From Myxococcales bacterium (GTDB lineage: Bacteria; Myxococcota; B64-G9): a DNA stretch of 64,000 nt. This document shows, piece by piece, positions 48,369-58,541 of this stretch. The DNA is taken from positions 62,001-126,000 of the forward strand of contig JAAZNF010000084.1 of the NCBI GenBank assembly GCA_012798435.1, given 5' to 3'. The position numbers and the translations under genes were made by a program. The notes under the pieces were generated by a model. The model was not told where the DNA came from and searched no databases. It worked only from the letters and a program-made list of their open reading frames with translations. How positions within the stretch are numbered: the stretch's first letter is position 1; each line of letters begins with the position of its first letter.

Positions 48369-49657
48369 GCGGCGCCAAGCAGCGGTAGCAGGCAGAGCCC
48401 TGCGCCCGGGGCGGTGGCGCAGCCGGAGCCGCCGCCGGAGCACTCGCCCTGGCGGCAGGACTTGCCGGGCCCGCAGGAGGTGCCGTCCGGGGCGGGCGGG
48501 TGCAGGCACCCCTGGACCGGGTCGCACACGTCCTCGGTGCAGGCGTTGTCGTCCCAGCACTCCAGGGCGACCGGGGCGTACACACAGCCCTCCAGCGGAT
48601 CGCAACGATCCTTGGTGCAGGCGACGCTGTCCTGGCAGGACAGCGGCTCACCGGGCTGGCACGCTCCGCCCCGGCACACCTCCCGGCCGTTGCACACGGT
48701 GTTGTCGTCGCAGCTCTCCTCGTCCGCGACCGGCTGGCACGTCCCCAGACTCCCCGCCTGGTTGCAGGTGTGGCACAACGGGCAGCGAGATTCGCAGCAC
48801 ACCCCGTCGCCGCACACCCCGGTCTCGCAGTCCTCGTCGAGGGCGCAGGCTTCGCCCTGGCGCCGGCCCAAAAAGGAAAGGATGAAATCCTCGAACTCGT
48901 CCACCTTGGTGCTGCAGGCCATGTAGGCGCAGTAGCCGTCGCCGTAGGAGGTGACGCCGGCCACGTACTCCTTTCCTGCGCGCAGCACCAGTCCCGGCCC
49001 GCCGCTGTCGCCGCTGCAGGTGCCGCCCGGATCCATGTCGGTACAGATGGTGCGCGGGTTGGCCTGCCGGCAGCGGCTCGGTCCGGGGCAGATCACGCTG
49101 AGGTCGTTGGTGACGTGCATCTTGGTCCCCTCACCGCCGCCGCCCGGGATGGTGCTGCCGAAGCCCACGAACTCGATGGCCAGGCCCACGTCGCTGCTGG
49201 TGAGCCTTTCGCTGGCGGGAAGGTAGGGGATGGGCTCGATCCCCGCCGGAGCGTCGGTCTCGAGCCGGAGCAGGGCGATGTCGTTGACGATGTTGGCGCT
49301 GTCCCACTCGGGATGGACCGACACCGCACTCACCGTGCGGGCCACCATGCCCTCGAACATGCTGTTGCCGAACTTGATGACGATGTGCTCCGGCGGGGCG
49401 GAGATGCCGGCCTCGGGGTTGACGCAGTGGGCGGCCACCATCACCACGCGGCGGGCGATCAATGTTCCGGAACACATCCACCCGTTGGCGCCGCCGTCGC
49501 CGGCTTCCATGCCGACGACCGCGGCGTGGGCGGGGTTTGTGTCGGGCTCACCGTTGATGATGGGGAAGAAGCGTTCCAGGTACTCCGACGTCTCTATCGA
49601 GCTGCAGGCCGTGCCGAAGAGCGCCAGGATTGCCGCCGCGAGCAGATGGCGATGCAC
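48344..49657 (-). CDS. Secreted trypsin-like serine protease with Cys-rich repeats and MYXO-CTERM-like tail
   Basis: 'IINGEPDTNPAHAAVVG', 'VVMVAAHCVNP', 'DPGGTCSGDSGGPGLVLR'; C-term '[28 protein letters not shown]'; GTG start proposed. Confidence 0.88.
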   Translation of the reverse strand: MHRHLLAAAILALFGTACSSIETSEYLERFFPIINGEPDTNPAHAAVVGMEAGDGGANGWMCSGTLIARRVVMVAAHCVNPEAGISAPPEHIVIKFGNSMFEGMVARTVSAVSVHPEWDSANIVNDIALLRLETDAPAGIEPIPYLPASERLTSSDVGLAIEFVGFGSTIPGGGGEGTKMHVTNDLSVICPGPSRCRQANPRTICTDMDPGGTCSGDSGGPGLVLRAGKEYVAGVTSYGDGYCAYMACSTKVDEFEDFILSFLGRRQGEACALDEDCETGVCGDGVCCESRCPLCHTCNQAGSLGTCQPVADEESCDDNTVCNGREVCRGGACQPGEPLSCQDSVACTKDRCDPLEGCVYAPVALECWDDNACTEDVCDPVQGCLHPPAPDGTSCGPGKSCRQGECSGGGSGCATAPGAGLCLLPLLGAAYRRRRRT

Positions 49658-49691
49658 GTCCGACCTCCAGTGCTCCCCTCCAACGGCCAAA

Positions 49692-52091
49692 CTAGCAGAA
49701 TCTTTTGCGTGATTCCAGAACGCCGGTGCCGACGGGCAGGGCGAGGGAGGAGGAGGAACACCCGGTATTCGTTTGTCTTCGGGCGCGCCGCCTCCAGGGG
49801 AGGAGCGCCACCAGGGTCACCAGGGACCACCCGCCGCCGCCCACGTCTTGGGGCCCACAGCCGCAACTTCCGCTGATGGCGACGCCGCCCTCGCCGCCGC
49901 CGGGGTCGGAACCCGCATCGAGGACGCCGTCGGGGCCGGTGTCAGGGCTTGCGTCGGTGTCAGCGTCGCTTCCGGCATCGCCGCCCGCGTCCTGGTCGCC
50001 CTCGGAGCCGGCGTCGGCACCGTCGCTGCCGCCGTCCGGGCAGGTGTCGGGCAAGAGCACCTCGTTCGTCGGTACGGCGGCCCGCCAGTCGATACCGGAG
50101 GCGGCGCGGTAGGGCGGCTGGGTCTGCACGGGAGCGCTGGACACCAGGACCTCGCTGCGAAACGGCGAAAGTGAGACGCTGCCGCTCGCCGCTGTCCCGT
50201 CGGCATGCGACCAGGTGCCGGGCGGGAGCGCGACCTCGGCCTCGCACTCCGTGTCATTGAAGGCCAGAAAGGCGTTCGCGCGCACCACACGGCTGCCAGT
50301 GGCGTCGGCCCAGGCGGCGGCCGCGGTCCAGGCGGCGAGCGAGTCGAGATCGCTGTCCCCCTCCGGTCGGATCACGGCGGCGCCGCTCGGGGATGCGATG
50401 AAGGTGGTCTCGCTCATGCGCCCGTAGTCGACGGCGGGATCATACTGGAGCGCCGCGGGGGCGGGCTCCGCGTAGGGCGGCTTCCACCACTGGTTGAGGT
50501 TCTCGGGACGCTGCAAGCGCCGGGTGGGAAAAACCGCCGCCAGCACGTTCCCCGAGATGGCGTGGTCCTGGCGGTCGCCGGCGTCCCCGGAGAGGCCGAG
50601 CCCGGCCACGCGGTTGTCGACGGCCCGGTTGCCGGAGACGTCGCAGGAGAAGTTGTTCGGCAGCATGATGCCCTGGCCGTTGCTGCCGTAGATGGAGTTG
50701 TCGGTGATGACCGAGTCGCGAAAGTCCGAGAGGAACTCGGGCCAGATGCCGTGCCCGAGCGGCCACCAGGGGTGCGAGGTCTCGAGATCCCCCAGGGTGT
50801 CCAGGATGATGTTTTCGCGGATGAGCGAGGCGTTGCAGTTGGTGTAGACGGCCGCGCCGTCGTTCAGCGTCCCCATGGTCCGCACGAACACGTTGCGCTC
50901 GACCGTCTGGCCGTCGGAGCCGAGGATGATCCCCGCGTAGCCGGTGTCGATCACCCGGTTGAGCCGGAAGACGGCGTTGCGGGTCTGGCCCAGGATGACA
51001 CCGGCCGCGTGCCAGGAGCCGCTGCCGCCGTAGCCGCGCTCGGCGCCGATGCGCAAAAACAGGTTGCGCTCGATGACCGTCCCGGCCGGGCCACCGGCGT
51101 CGGCCCAGCCCTGGATGGCCACGTTGCGCACGTCGCGAAAGATCGAGCGGCGGATGGCGAAGGGCTGGGAGCTCCAGCCGAAGACCACGGCGTCGGTCTC
51201 GATCTCCTCGAAGAGGCAGTCCTCGACCGTGCTCGGGCCGTCGATCTTCAGCGCCGGACCGAAGTAGCGCGCAAAGCGCACCCCGCGCACGGTGGCATTG
51301 CGGACCGCCAGGCCGGCATCCTCGCGGGTGACGGCCTCGACGACCATCGAGTCCGGGTTCGCGCCGGCCGGCGGATACAGGTACAGCGTGCCCCCCTCCC
51401 ACATCCACTCGCCCGGGGCGTCGAGCTCGTCGAGGTCATTGTCGATGAAGTAGCCGGACCCGGGGTCCGAGAAGGGATCCTGGAAACGTCCCTCCGGGCC
51501 GAGCACCAGCGTGTCGGCGGGACCATGGGTCATGATCGGTCGCGTCTCCCACCACCAGCTCCAGCGACGCCAGCGCACCTGGGCGCCGGTCCATCGGCCG
51601 GCCGCCACGCCGGGGCGTTCGAGCAGTTCCGCGTCGACGATGCGATCGGGATCGTCGTCATTGTCGATCCGCAAGAAGCCCGTGTCGGGGTAGCGCGCGA
51701 GAGGCACAAAGCGCCCGTTCACGTAGCAGCCGAGGGCCCTTTCCGCCAGCGCGCCGGTGCGGACGGCGGGGTTCCGCGGCCAGGTCCCGCCCAGCGTGAC
51801 GATCACACTTCCGGTCAGCGTGGGCGGCTCGCCCGTGCCGTAGGCGGCGATGGTGAGGCCGTCTGCGCTGAGCGCGCCGATGCGGAAGGTTCCGCCGCGC
51901 TCGAGCAAGATGGTGTCGCCAGAGCGGGCGCGCGAGAGGGCGTGCTCGAACGTGGCCAGCGGCTCCTGCTCGGTTCCCGCGGCGCCGTCCGTGCCGTCCG
52001 GCGCCACGTGCCACACGGCCCCCGGGGCCGCTGTGGCGACCAACAGCGTACTCAGCAGCGAGAATCGTCCCAGAACGGAACCGTTTTTCAT
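49692..52091 (-). CDS. Secreted right-handed beta-helix repeat protein with MYXO-CTERM-like segment near C-terminus
   Basis: Repeated beta-helix units ('NLFLRIGAERGYGGSGSWHAAGVILGQTRNAVFRLNRVIDTGYAGIIL'); C-term 'CGCGPQDVGGGGWSLVTLVALLPWRRRARR'. Confidence 0.85.
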   Translation of the reverse strand: MKNGSVLGRFSLLSTLLVATAAPGAVWHVAPDGTDGAAGTEQEPLATFEHALSRARSGDTILLERGGTFRIGALSADGLTIAAYGTGEPPTLTGSVIVTLGGTWPRNPAVRTGALAERALGCYVNGRFVPLARYPDTGFLRIDNDDDPDRIVDAELLERPGVAAGRWTGAQVRWRRWSWWWETRPIMTHGPADTLVLGPEGRFQDPFSDPGSGYFIDNDLDELDAPGEWMWEGGTLYLYPPAGANPDSMVVEAVTREDAGLAVRNATVRGVRFARYFGPALKIDGPSTVEDCLFEEIETDAVVFGWSSQPFAIRRSIFRDVRNVAIQGWADAGGPAGTVIERNLFLRIGAERGYGGSGSWHAAGVILGQTRNAVFRLNRVIDTGYAGIILGSDGQTVERNVFVRTMGTLNDGAAVYTNCNASLIRENIILDTLGDLETSHPWWPLGHGIWPEFLSDFRDSVITDNSIYGSNGQGIMLPNNFSCDVSGNRAVDNRVAGLGLSGDAGDRQDHAISGNVLAAVFPTRRLQRPENLNQWWKPPYAEPAPAALQYDPAVDYGRMSETTFIASPSGAAVIRPEGDSDLDSLAAWTAAAAWADATGSRVVRANAFLAFNDTECEAEVALPPGTWSHADGTAASGSVSLSPFRSEVLVSSAPVQTQPPYRAASGIDWRAAVPTNEVLLPDTCPDGGSDGADAGSEGDQDAGGDAGSDADTDASPDTGPDGVLDAGSDPGGGEGGVAISGSCGCGPQDVGGGGWSLVTLVALLPWRRRARRQTNTGCSSSSLALPVGTGVLESRKRFC

Positions 52092-52303
52092 GCCGTCATT
52101 GTAGCCGAAAAGCGCCTTCCTTTGCAGAGCTCGTATTTGTGCGCGAAAGCGCAGGCGTGGCTATCTCGGCCTTCACGCGAGAGAAAAAAGCTCTGGTCCG
52201 GCCGCGCCCGCTGGTGTGGCATCGGGCCAGAGACCCCCGGCGGTTTGATTCGCCAGGCCCCTGTGACAAGCGGAACCCGCGGCCCGACGCCGTAGGTGGG
52301 AGG

Positions 52304-54688
52304 TTACTTCTGGTTGAGGTCCACGAAGACGGTGTGGACCTTGTCCTTCTCGATGACGACCCGCACCTTCTTGGTGATGCCCAGCGCGTCGTTCTTGAGC
52401 GTCAGAGTGTGGCTGCCCACGGGGAGTTTCACGTCCATCTGCGGCGTGGGGCCGATCTTCTGCGCGCCCAGGTACACCACCGCGAAGGGCTCCGAGTTGA
52501 TGCGCAGCGTGCCGGTGGCGCCGCCGGCGGGGGGCGGCTTGGGGGCCACCGCGACCTTGTCGGCAGGTGGCGGCTTGGGCACGGGCGGCTTGGGCGCGGG
52601 CGGCTTCGAGGTTGGAGGCCTGGGCGCCTCGTCGGGCGGAGGAGCCTTGGCCGTCTTCGGCGGTTCGTCCGTGCTCGCCGGAGGTTCCGCGTCGGGAGGA
52701 TTGGCCGCGACGGAGGTCTTGCCGCCAGCGTCCACCTCCCCGGCGTCCGGCGCTGCCGGGTTCTCCGCCGCCGCTACGTTGGCACCGGCGGGTTCCTCGC
52801 TGGAAGAGGCGGCAGCGTCCGGAGCTGGCTCCGGCGGATTGGCGGGGACGGCCGCCGGGACGCCGGCGTCGACTTCTGCGGGCCTGGGCGGCGGGATGGG
52901 AGTCGGCGGGGCGACCGCCCCTCTGGTATCGGCGCTGCCGCCGCTCTTGAGAATGAAGTAGGAACCGACGAGGACCACCGCGAGCCCGACGCCGATCACG
53001 GCCAGGAACTTTCCCCGGCCCTGCTTGGGCCGGATCATGATCTGGGGCTCTTCGTCCTCGAAGGAGGTGCCCTTGGGTGGCGGGGCTTTCTGGAGCCAGC
53101 GCTCCTCGAGGTTCGCGTCCGCGGAACCCGCCGCGGCCGGCATGCCCTCGACCATGACGGTGGGGGACGGCTGCGCGCTCGCGGCGGCGACTTTCGCGGG
53201 CGCCGCCGGCAGGGGCTCGTCGGGCTTGTTCAGCAGCATGGTCTTGGCCGAGAGCAGCTGCGCGTCCGGCACCTTGCCCACTACCTGTCCCGGGGCCGGC
53301 GCCGCGGCGGGGCTCGGCGCGCTGAAGAGCCGAGTGGGAGCCGACAGCAGCTCGGGCGGTGGTGCCGCCGCGGGGCCGGCGCCCGCGTTCGGGGAGCTGG
53401 CGGCGGGCATCTCGGGCAGCGTCTTGGCCGGCACGGAGGATGGCGTCGGAATCTGGGCCGCCGAACCCATGGGATCGGTCGGCCGGCGGGAATCGGCCGC
53501 CTCGGAGTAGCCCGGCAGGTTGAGCGCGTCGAAGGAGACCGCCTCGCCCACCACCGCCACCGCCTCCGGCGAAGCCGCCGCTGACTCGGCCGCGGCCGGC
53601 GCTGGTGCCGGAGCGGCGGCCGGAGGAAAGGCCGGAGCGCGCTCGGGCTTTTCCGCCGCCACGGGTTGGGACGCCGGCGTGAGGTGGGCGGCCCGCGCGG
53701 CGTCGCGGCGGATGGCCCGGATGGGCGTGGGCGGCATGGTCCGGGGCTTGGCCTCGGGGAGCCGCTGGATGATGAAGGCGGCCACCGTGGAGGGGTCGGG
53801 CCGCAGACCCTCGCGATGCAGCACATCGGACAGATCCGCGGCCATCTCGCCGGCGGTGGCGTAGCGCTTGCGGGGGTTCTTCTCCAGGCCCTTCTTCAAT
53901 ATCTCGGCCAGCCGCTTGGGGATTTTGTTGTTGAGGCGTTGCGGTTTTTCGAAGACCCCGCGGGTGATCAGCGCCATGGTCTCCTGCGGGGTGGCGCCCT
54001 CGAACGGCCGGTGGTTGGTGAGCATCTCGTACAGGATGATGGCCGCGGCGAAGATGTCGCTGCGGTTGTCGACCTCGCTGCCCATGATCTGCTCTGGGCT
54101 CATGTAGGCCACCTTGCCCTTGAGCACCCCGTGTTGGGTCGAGGTGAGGCGGGAGGCGGCCCGGGCGATGCCGAAGTCGACGATCTTCACCTCGCCCTCG
54201 AAGGTGATGAGGATGTTCTGGGGGCTCACGTCACGGTGGACGATTTTGAGCGGTTTGCCGTCGGGGCCGACCTTGCGGTGGGCGTAGTCGAGGCCGCGGC
54301 AGATCTCGTGGGCGATGTGGCAGGCGATGGCCGGGGGGAAGGGCTCGAACAGCTCGGTCGAGCGGCGGATCAGGCTCTGCAGGTCCACCCCGTCGATGAA
54401 CTCCATGACCAGAAAGTGCTCGCCCTCGATCTCGCCGAAGTCCAGCACCGAGACGATGTTGCCATGGTTCAGGGTCACGGTGATCATGGCCTCGTCCATG
54501 AACATCTGGATGAAGTCGCGTTCGCCCGCCAGGTGTGGCAGCACCTTCTTGATGGCCAGGTCCTTCTCGAACCCGCCAGCGCCGTAGAGCTTGGCGCGGT
54601 ACAGCTCGGCCATCCCACCGGTGGCGATGCGCTCGATGAGGTGGTACTTGCCGAACTCTCGCGGCAGCTGTTCCTGGTTGCCGGCCAT
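52304..54688 (-). CDS. Serine/threonine protein kinase with C-terminal PEGA-like domain
   Basis: 'YHLIERIATGGMAELYRAKL', 'IVHRDVSPQNILITFEGEVKIVDFGIARA', 'MSPEQIMG'; C-term 'GTLRINSEPFAVVYLGAQKIGPTPQMDVKLPVGSHTLTL'. Confidence 0.95.
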   Translation of the reverse strand: MAGNQEQLPREFGKYHLIERIATGGMAELYRAKLYGAGGFEKDLAIKKVLPHLAGERDFIQMFMDEAMITVTLNHGNIVSVLDFGEIEGEHFLVMEFIDGVDLQSLIRRSTELFEPFPPAIACHIAHEICRGLDYAHRKVGPDGKPLKIVHRDVSPQNILITFEGEVKIVDFGIARAASRLTSTQHGVLKGKVAYMSPEQIMGSEVDNRSDIFAAAIILYEMLTNHRPFEGATPQETMALITRGVFEKPQRLNNKIPKRLAEILKKGLEKNPRKRYATAGEMAADLSDVLHREGLRPDPSTVAAFIIQRLPEAKPRTMPPTPIRAIRRDAARAAHLTPASQPVAAEKPERAPAFPPAAAPAPAPAAAESAAASPEAVAVVGEAVSFDALNLPGYSEAADSRRPTDPMGSAAQIPTPSSVPAKTLPEMPAASSPNAGAGPAAAPPPELLSAPTRLFSAPSPAAAPAPGQVVGKVPDAQLLSAKTMLLNKPDEPLPAAPAKVAAASAQPSPTVMVEGMPAAAGSADANLEERWLQKAPPPKGTSFEDEEPQIMIRPKQGRGKFLAVIGVGLAVVLVGSYFILKSGGSADTRGAVAPPTPIPPPRPAEVDAGVPAAVPANPPEPAPDAAASSSEEPAGANVAAAENPAAPDAGEVDAGGKTSVAANPPDAEPPASTDEPPKTAKAPPPDEAPRPPTSKPPAPKPPVPKPPPADKVAVAPKPPPAGGATGTLRINSEPFAVVYLGAQKIGPTPQMDVKLPVGSHTLTLKNDALGITKKVRVVIEKDKVHTVFVDLNQK

Positions 54689-54962
54689 GATCTTGGAATT
54701 CCTCCGCCGGGCAATCTAGCAGACCGGGGACCGGATGGTCAAATAAGGTGCCCTGGGTATAGGACGTGTCCGAAATCCGGACGGTCTGAAAAAATCCGGA
54801 CGGCGGGCCTGGCCCGCGCATACCGGGGCGAATGACAATATGGCGCACGCCTTTCAAGGATTTGTTTTTAATGGATTATTTCAGGACCGTCGGGCGGGTG
54901 GTTCCGAGAGCGCCGTGGTGCGCAAATTGCATGAGAGGAGGTGGCAACAGGAGGTCGGTGCG

Positions 54963-56000
54963 GTGGAAAAGAACCAGGGGACGGAACCGCCAAGCCCAAG
55001 GAAGCTCAGGCGCGCTCGCGAGCGCGGGGAGATGGCCTACTCGCGGGAGGTCGCTTCAGCGTCGGCGCTCCTCGGCGCGCTGGCTGGCATGGCGGCATGG
55101 TTGCCCGGAGCCGGCCAGGACCTCCTCGGGCTTCTGCAAGGATGCCTCGCGCAGGACATCTCCGATCCGGCCGGAGCGGGGTTCTCGCTGCTCCTCGGGG
55201 CCATGCTGGCGATCGGCGGGGGCGCGGCGGCGGGAGGGCTGCTGGCCGGGGTGTGGCAGGCGGGCTTTCGTCTGCGATTCCGATTTCGACCCGAGGCCCT
55301 GAACCCGCTGCGGGGGATGGCGCGGCTGCTCTCGCGCGAGCGGGTCGCCGACCTGGGTCTTCTTGTGCTGAAGGTGGCCTCGCTCGTCACGGCCGGTGTT
55401 CTGCTGGGCCTGCCCGTGGCGCTCGAACTGTGCCCCGCCGCCGGCCAGGGCGATCCCATGCCTGCCTTCGCCGCCTTCGCGAGAGCGCTTTTTACGCCGC
55501 TGGCCATCATGGTCGCCCTCACTCTCGGCTGGGCGGGAATGGACCTGTGGCTACAGCGCCGCCGCTTCCACCGGCGCCAGCGCATGACTCATCAGGAAGT
55601 CCGGCAGGAGCACCGGGAGGAAGAGGGGGACCCCCAGCTTCGCGCCGAACGGCGCCGGCGGCACCGCGCGTTGCTCGCCGGAGGCCTGGCCTCGCTGCGG
55701 AACGCGGCGGTGGTGGTGGCCAATCCCACCCACCTGGCGGTGGCGCTGCGCTACCTGCCGGGCGAGGACGAGGCCCCGGTGGTGGCCTGCTCGGGACGGG
55801 ACGAGGCCGCCCTGCGCATCCGGCGCGAGGCGGCGCGGCTCTCCGTGCCGGTCGTCGAGAACGTACCCCTGGCGCGCGCGCTGGTTCGCGTCCCGATCGG
55901 CGACGAGATCCCGGTTGCGCTCTACCAGGCGGTGGCCGAGGTGCTGCGCTCCCTGGCCGGGGACTCCGCCCGCGGGCCTCGCCCGAGCCTTTCTCATTGA
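54963..56000 (+). CDS. FlhB/EscU (type III export switch) family protein
   Basis: 'TEPPSPRKLRRARERGEMAYSREV', 'AVVVANPTHLAVALRYLPGEDEAPVV', 'VPVVENVPLARAL'; GTG start 8 nt after AGGAGG. Confidence 0.85.
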   Translation: MEKNQGTEPPSPRKLRRARERGEMAYSREVASASALLGALAGMAAWLPGAGQDLLGLLQGCLAQDISDPAGAGFSLLLGAMLAIGGGAAAGGLLAGVWQAGFRLRFRFRPEALNPLRGMARLLSRERVADLGLLVLKVASLVTAGVLLGLPVALELCPAAGQGDPMPAFAAFARALFTPLAIMVALTLGWAGMDLWLQRRRFHRRQRMTHQEVRQEHREEEGDPQLRAERRRRHRALLAGGLASLRNAAVVVANPTHLAVALRYLPGEDEAPVVACSGRDEAALRIRREAARLSVPVVENVPLARALVRVPIGDEIPVALYQAVAEVLRSLAGDSARGPRPSLSH

Positions 56001-56068
56001 CAAGGCGACCTCCTTCCATATACTTACGTGACCTTTGGGGCGGGCGGCACCGCCCCGGGAGAACGGTC

Positions 56069-56617
56069 ATGTCGTTTCAAATTCGCATCGCCGACATCAC
56101 CGCGGAACCGCTGGCCATCAGCGAGCCGCTCTCCCGCGCCTGGTTGGACGAGGTGTTGAGCGGACAGAACCCGACGGGGTTCTTCTCGGCCGAGGAGGAG
56201 CAGCGGGCGATCGGCAGCGTGTGGCGCTCGGGCCTCGACCTCGTCCTGCGGCTGGACTTCGGCCTGCGCCTGCAGGCGGAGTGCGCCCTGTGCCTCCAAC
56301 GCTTCGAGCTCGAGGTTCCGGTGCGGTTCGATATGACCCTGGTGCCACAGCCCGAGGCGGTGGCTCCACCCCCCGAGGAAGTGGAGCTCAGCCGCGAGGA
56401 TCTGGAGCGCGAGTTCTACACCGGCGAGTTCCTGCCGCTGGAGGACCTGGTGCGCCAGCAGATCCTTCTCTCGCTGCCGATGGTGGCCCGGTGCCGGGAG
56501 GATTGCCGTGGCCTGTGTCCGGGGTGCGGCGCGGACTTGAACCGGGAGACTTGCAGCTGCGCCCGGTCCAAAGAAGAATCGGCGTTTCGCGTGCTTCGCG
56601 GCATGCTGGAGAAATGA
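56069..56617 (+). CDS. DUF177/YceD family protein
   Basis: 'LRLQAECALCLQRFELEVPVRFDMTLVPQPE', 'CREDCRGLCPGCGADLNRETCSC'; immediately upstream of rpmF. Confidence 0.92.
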   Translation: MSFQIRIADITAEPLAISEPLSRAWLDEVLSGQNPTGFFSAEEEQRAIGSVWRSGLDLVLRLDFGLRLQAECALCLQRFELEVPVRFDMTLVPQPEAVAPPPEEVELSREDLEREFYTGEFLPLEDLVRQQILLSLPMVARCREDCRGLCPGCGADLNRETCSCARSKEESAFRVLRGMLEK

Positions 56618-56647
56618 ACCGGGCCGGATGGCCCAGGAGACGGAGCG

Positions 56648-56827
56648 ATGGCAGTCCCCAAGAGGAGAAAGAGCAAGAGCAAGCGCGACAAGCGGCGGGC
56701 CAGCTGGAAGCTCAGCGCGCCCGGCCCCATCGATTGCCCCCAGTGCACCGAGCCCATGTTGCCTCACCGGGTGTGCGCCCACTGCGGGTACTACAAGGGT
56801 CGCCAGGTCGTCACGGTCGCCGACTGA
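56648..56827 (+). CDS. rpmF: 50S ribosomal protein L32
   Basis: 59 aa '[59 protein letters not shown]' read directly (below the ORF track length cutoff). Confidence 0.95.
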   Translation: MAVPKRRKSKSKRDKRRASWKLSAPGPIDCPQCTEPMLPHRVCAHCGYYKGRQVVTVAD

Positions 56828-56842
56828 GGGCTCTGTTCGCCG

Positions 56843-57790
56843 ATGAAGCCGCCGGAGGGTGGACCGTCCGTGCCGGCGACCGGGGGACGGGCGGTGATGT
56901 TTCCGGGACAGGGTTCCCAGCGCCCGGGCATGTTCCACCCGCTGCGTGAGGCCGGCCCGGCGATAGGCCGCCTGCTCGAGCAAGCCGATCACATCCTCGG
57001 ATTCCCGCTGCAACGGTTGGAAGAACCGCCGGACGGCGGCGCGCTGCACCGCACCGAGAACGCGCAACCGGCCCTATTCGTGTGCTGTCTGGCGGCCTGG
57101 CACACGCTGCGCGCGCGCCAGCCCTTCGAACCCCGCGTGCTGTTGGGGCATTCGCTGGGCGAATTCACCGCGCTTTGTGCGGCTGAGAGCGTCTCCTTCG
57201 AGGACGGTCTGCGCCTGGTCCAGCGGCGCGGGCGGGTCATGGCGGGCGCGGATTCCGAGGGGGGCATGGTGGCGGTGCTGGGCCTCCCGGCGCAGGTGGT
57301 CGAGGCGAGACTCGCCGAGATCCCGGACCACGGGGTGGTCATCTCCAACTACAACGCCCCACGGCAGGTGGTGCTGTCGGGCCCGGCGACGGAGCTGGAG
57401 CGCTTGGCCCCGCTGCTCCGCCAGGCGGGGGCCCGGGGCGTCATTCGCCTCAAGGTGTCGGTCGCCTGCCACTCGCCGCGGATGCAGCAGGCGGCCGAGG
57501 AGCTTTGTGCGTGTTTGGAGAAGATCCCGCTCTCGCGGCCGCGCTGGCCAGTGCTCTCCAACGTGACCGGCCGCCCGCACGGCGAGCCGGAGGAGATCCG
57601 CCGGCTGCTGCTGCGGCAGCTCAGTGCGCCGGTGCGCTTCGAGGAGTGCGTGCGTTGGGCGCTCGGGCAGGGCGCGCGCGAGTTTGTCGAGGTCGGCCCG
57701 GGGGACGTGTTGCGGGGCCTGGTGCGCCAGATCGATCCCAGTTGCCGGTTGACCGGGTGCGACGGAAGCGGTACACAAGGGGCCACCTGA
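56843..57790 (+). CDS. fabD: Malonyl-CoA:ACP acyltransferase
   Basis: 'VMFPGQGSQRPGM', 'LLGHSLGEFTALCAAE', 'VACHSPRMQ'. Confidence 0.95.
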   Translation: MKPPEGGPSVPATGGRAVMFPGQGSQRPGMFHPLREAGPAIGRLLEQADHILGFPLQRLEEPPDGGALHRTENAQPALFVCCLAAWHTLRARQPFEPRVLLGHSLGEFTALCAAESVSFEDGLRLVQRRGRVMAGADSEGGMVAVLGLPAQVVEARLAEIPDHGVVISNYNAPRQVVLSGPATELERLAPLLRQAGARGVIRLKVSVACHSPRMQQAAEELCACLEKIPLSRPRWPVLSNVTGRPHGEPEEIRRLLLRQLSAPVRFEECVRWALGQGAREFVEVGPGDVLRGLVRQIDPSCRLTGCDGSGTQGAT

Positions 57791-57803
57791 CCGAGGAGCG
57801 GAC

Positions 57804-58058
57804 ATGGACCTGGAAAGCCGAGTCAAGAAGGTCATCGGGGCGGTGTTGAACATCCCGCCCGCCGACCTGCGGGTCGAGGCCAGCCTCAAGGACGACCTGG
57901 GCGCCACCTCGCTCGATCGCTACACCATCCTGATGGATCTCGAGGCCGAGTTCGGCATCACGCTGGACGAGGTGCCCGAGGAGGAGCTGGAGAGTCGCTT
58001 CGGCACCATCGGCGACATCCTGACCTTTCTGAAGCCGCGGGTCGCCGGAGGAGGGTGA
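57804..58058 (+). CDS. Acyl carrier protein (atypical)
   Basis: 84 aa 'DLGATSLDRYTILMDLEAEFGITLDEVPEEEL'; downstream of fabD. Confidence 0.85.
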   Translation: MDLESRVKKVIGAVLNIPPADLRVEASLKDDLGATSLDRYTILMDLEAEFGITLDEVPEEELESRFGTIGDILTFLKPRVAGGG

Positions 58059-58064
58059 CACCGC

Positions 58065-58537
<473 letters not shown>

Positions 58538-58541
<4 letters not shown>

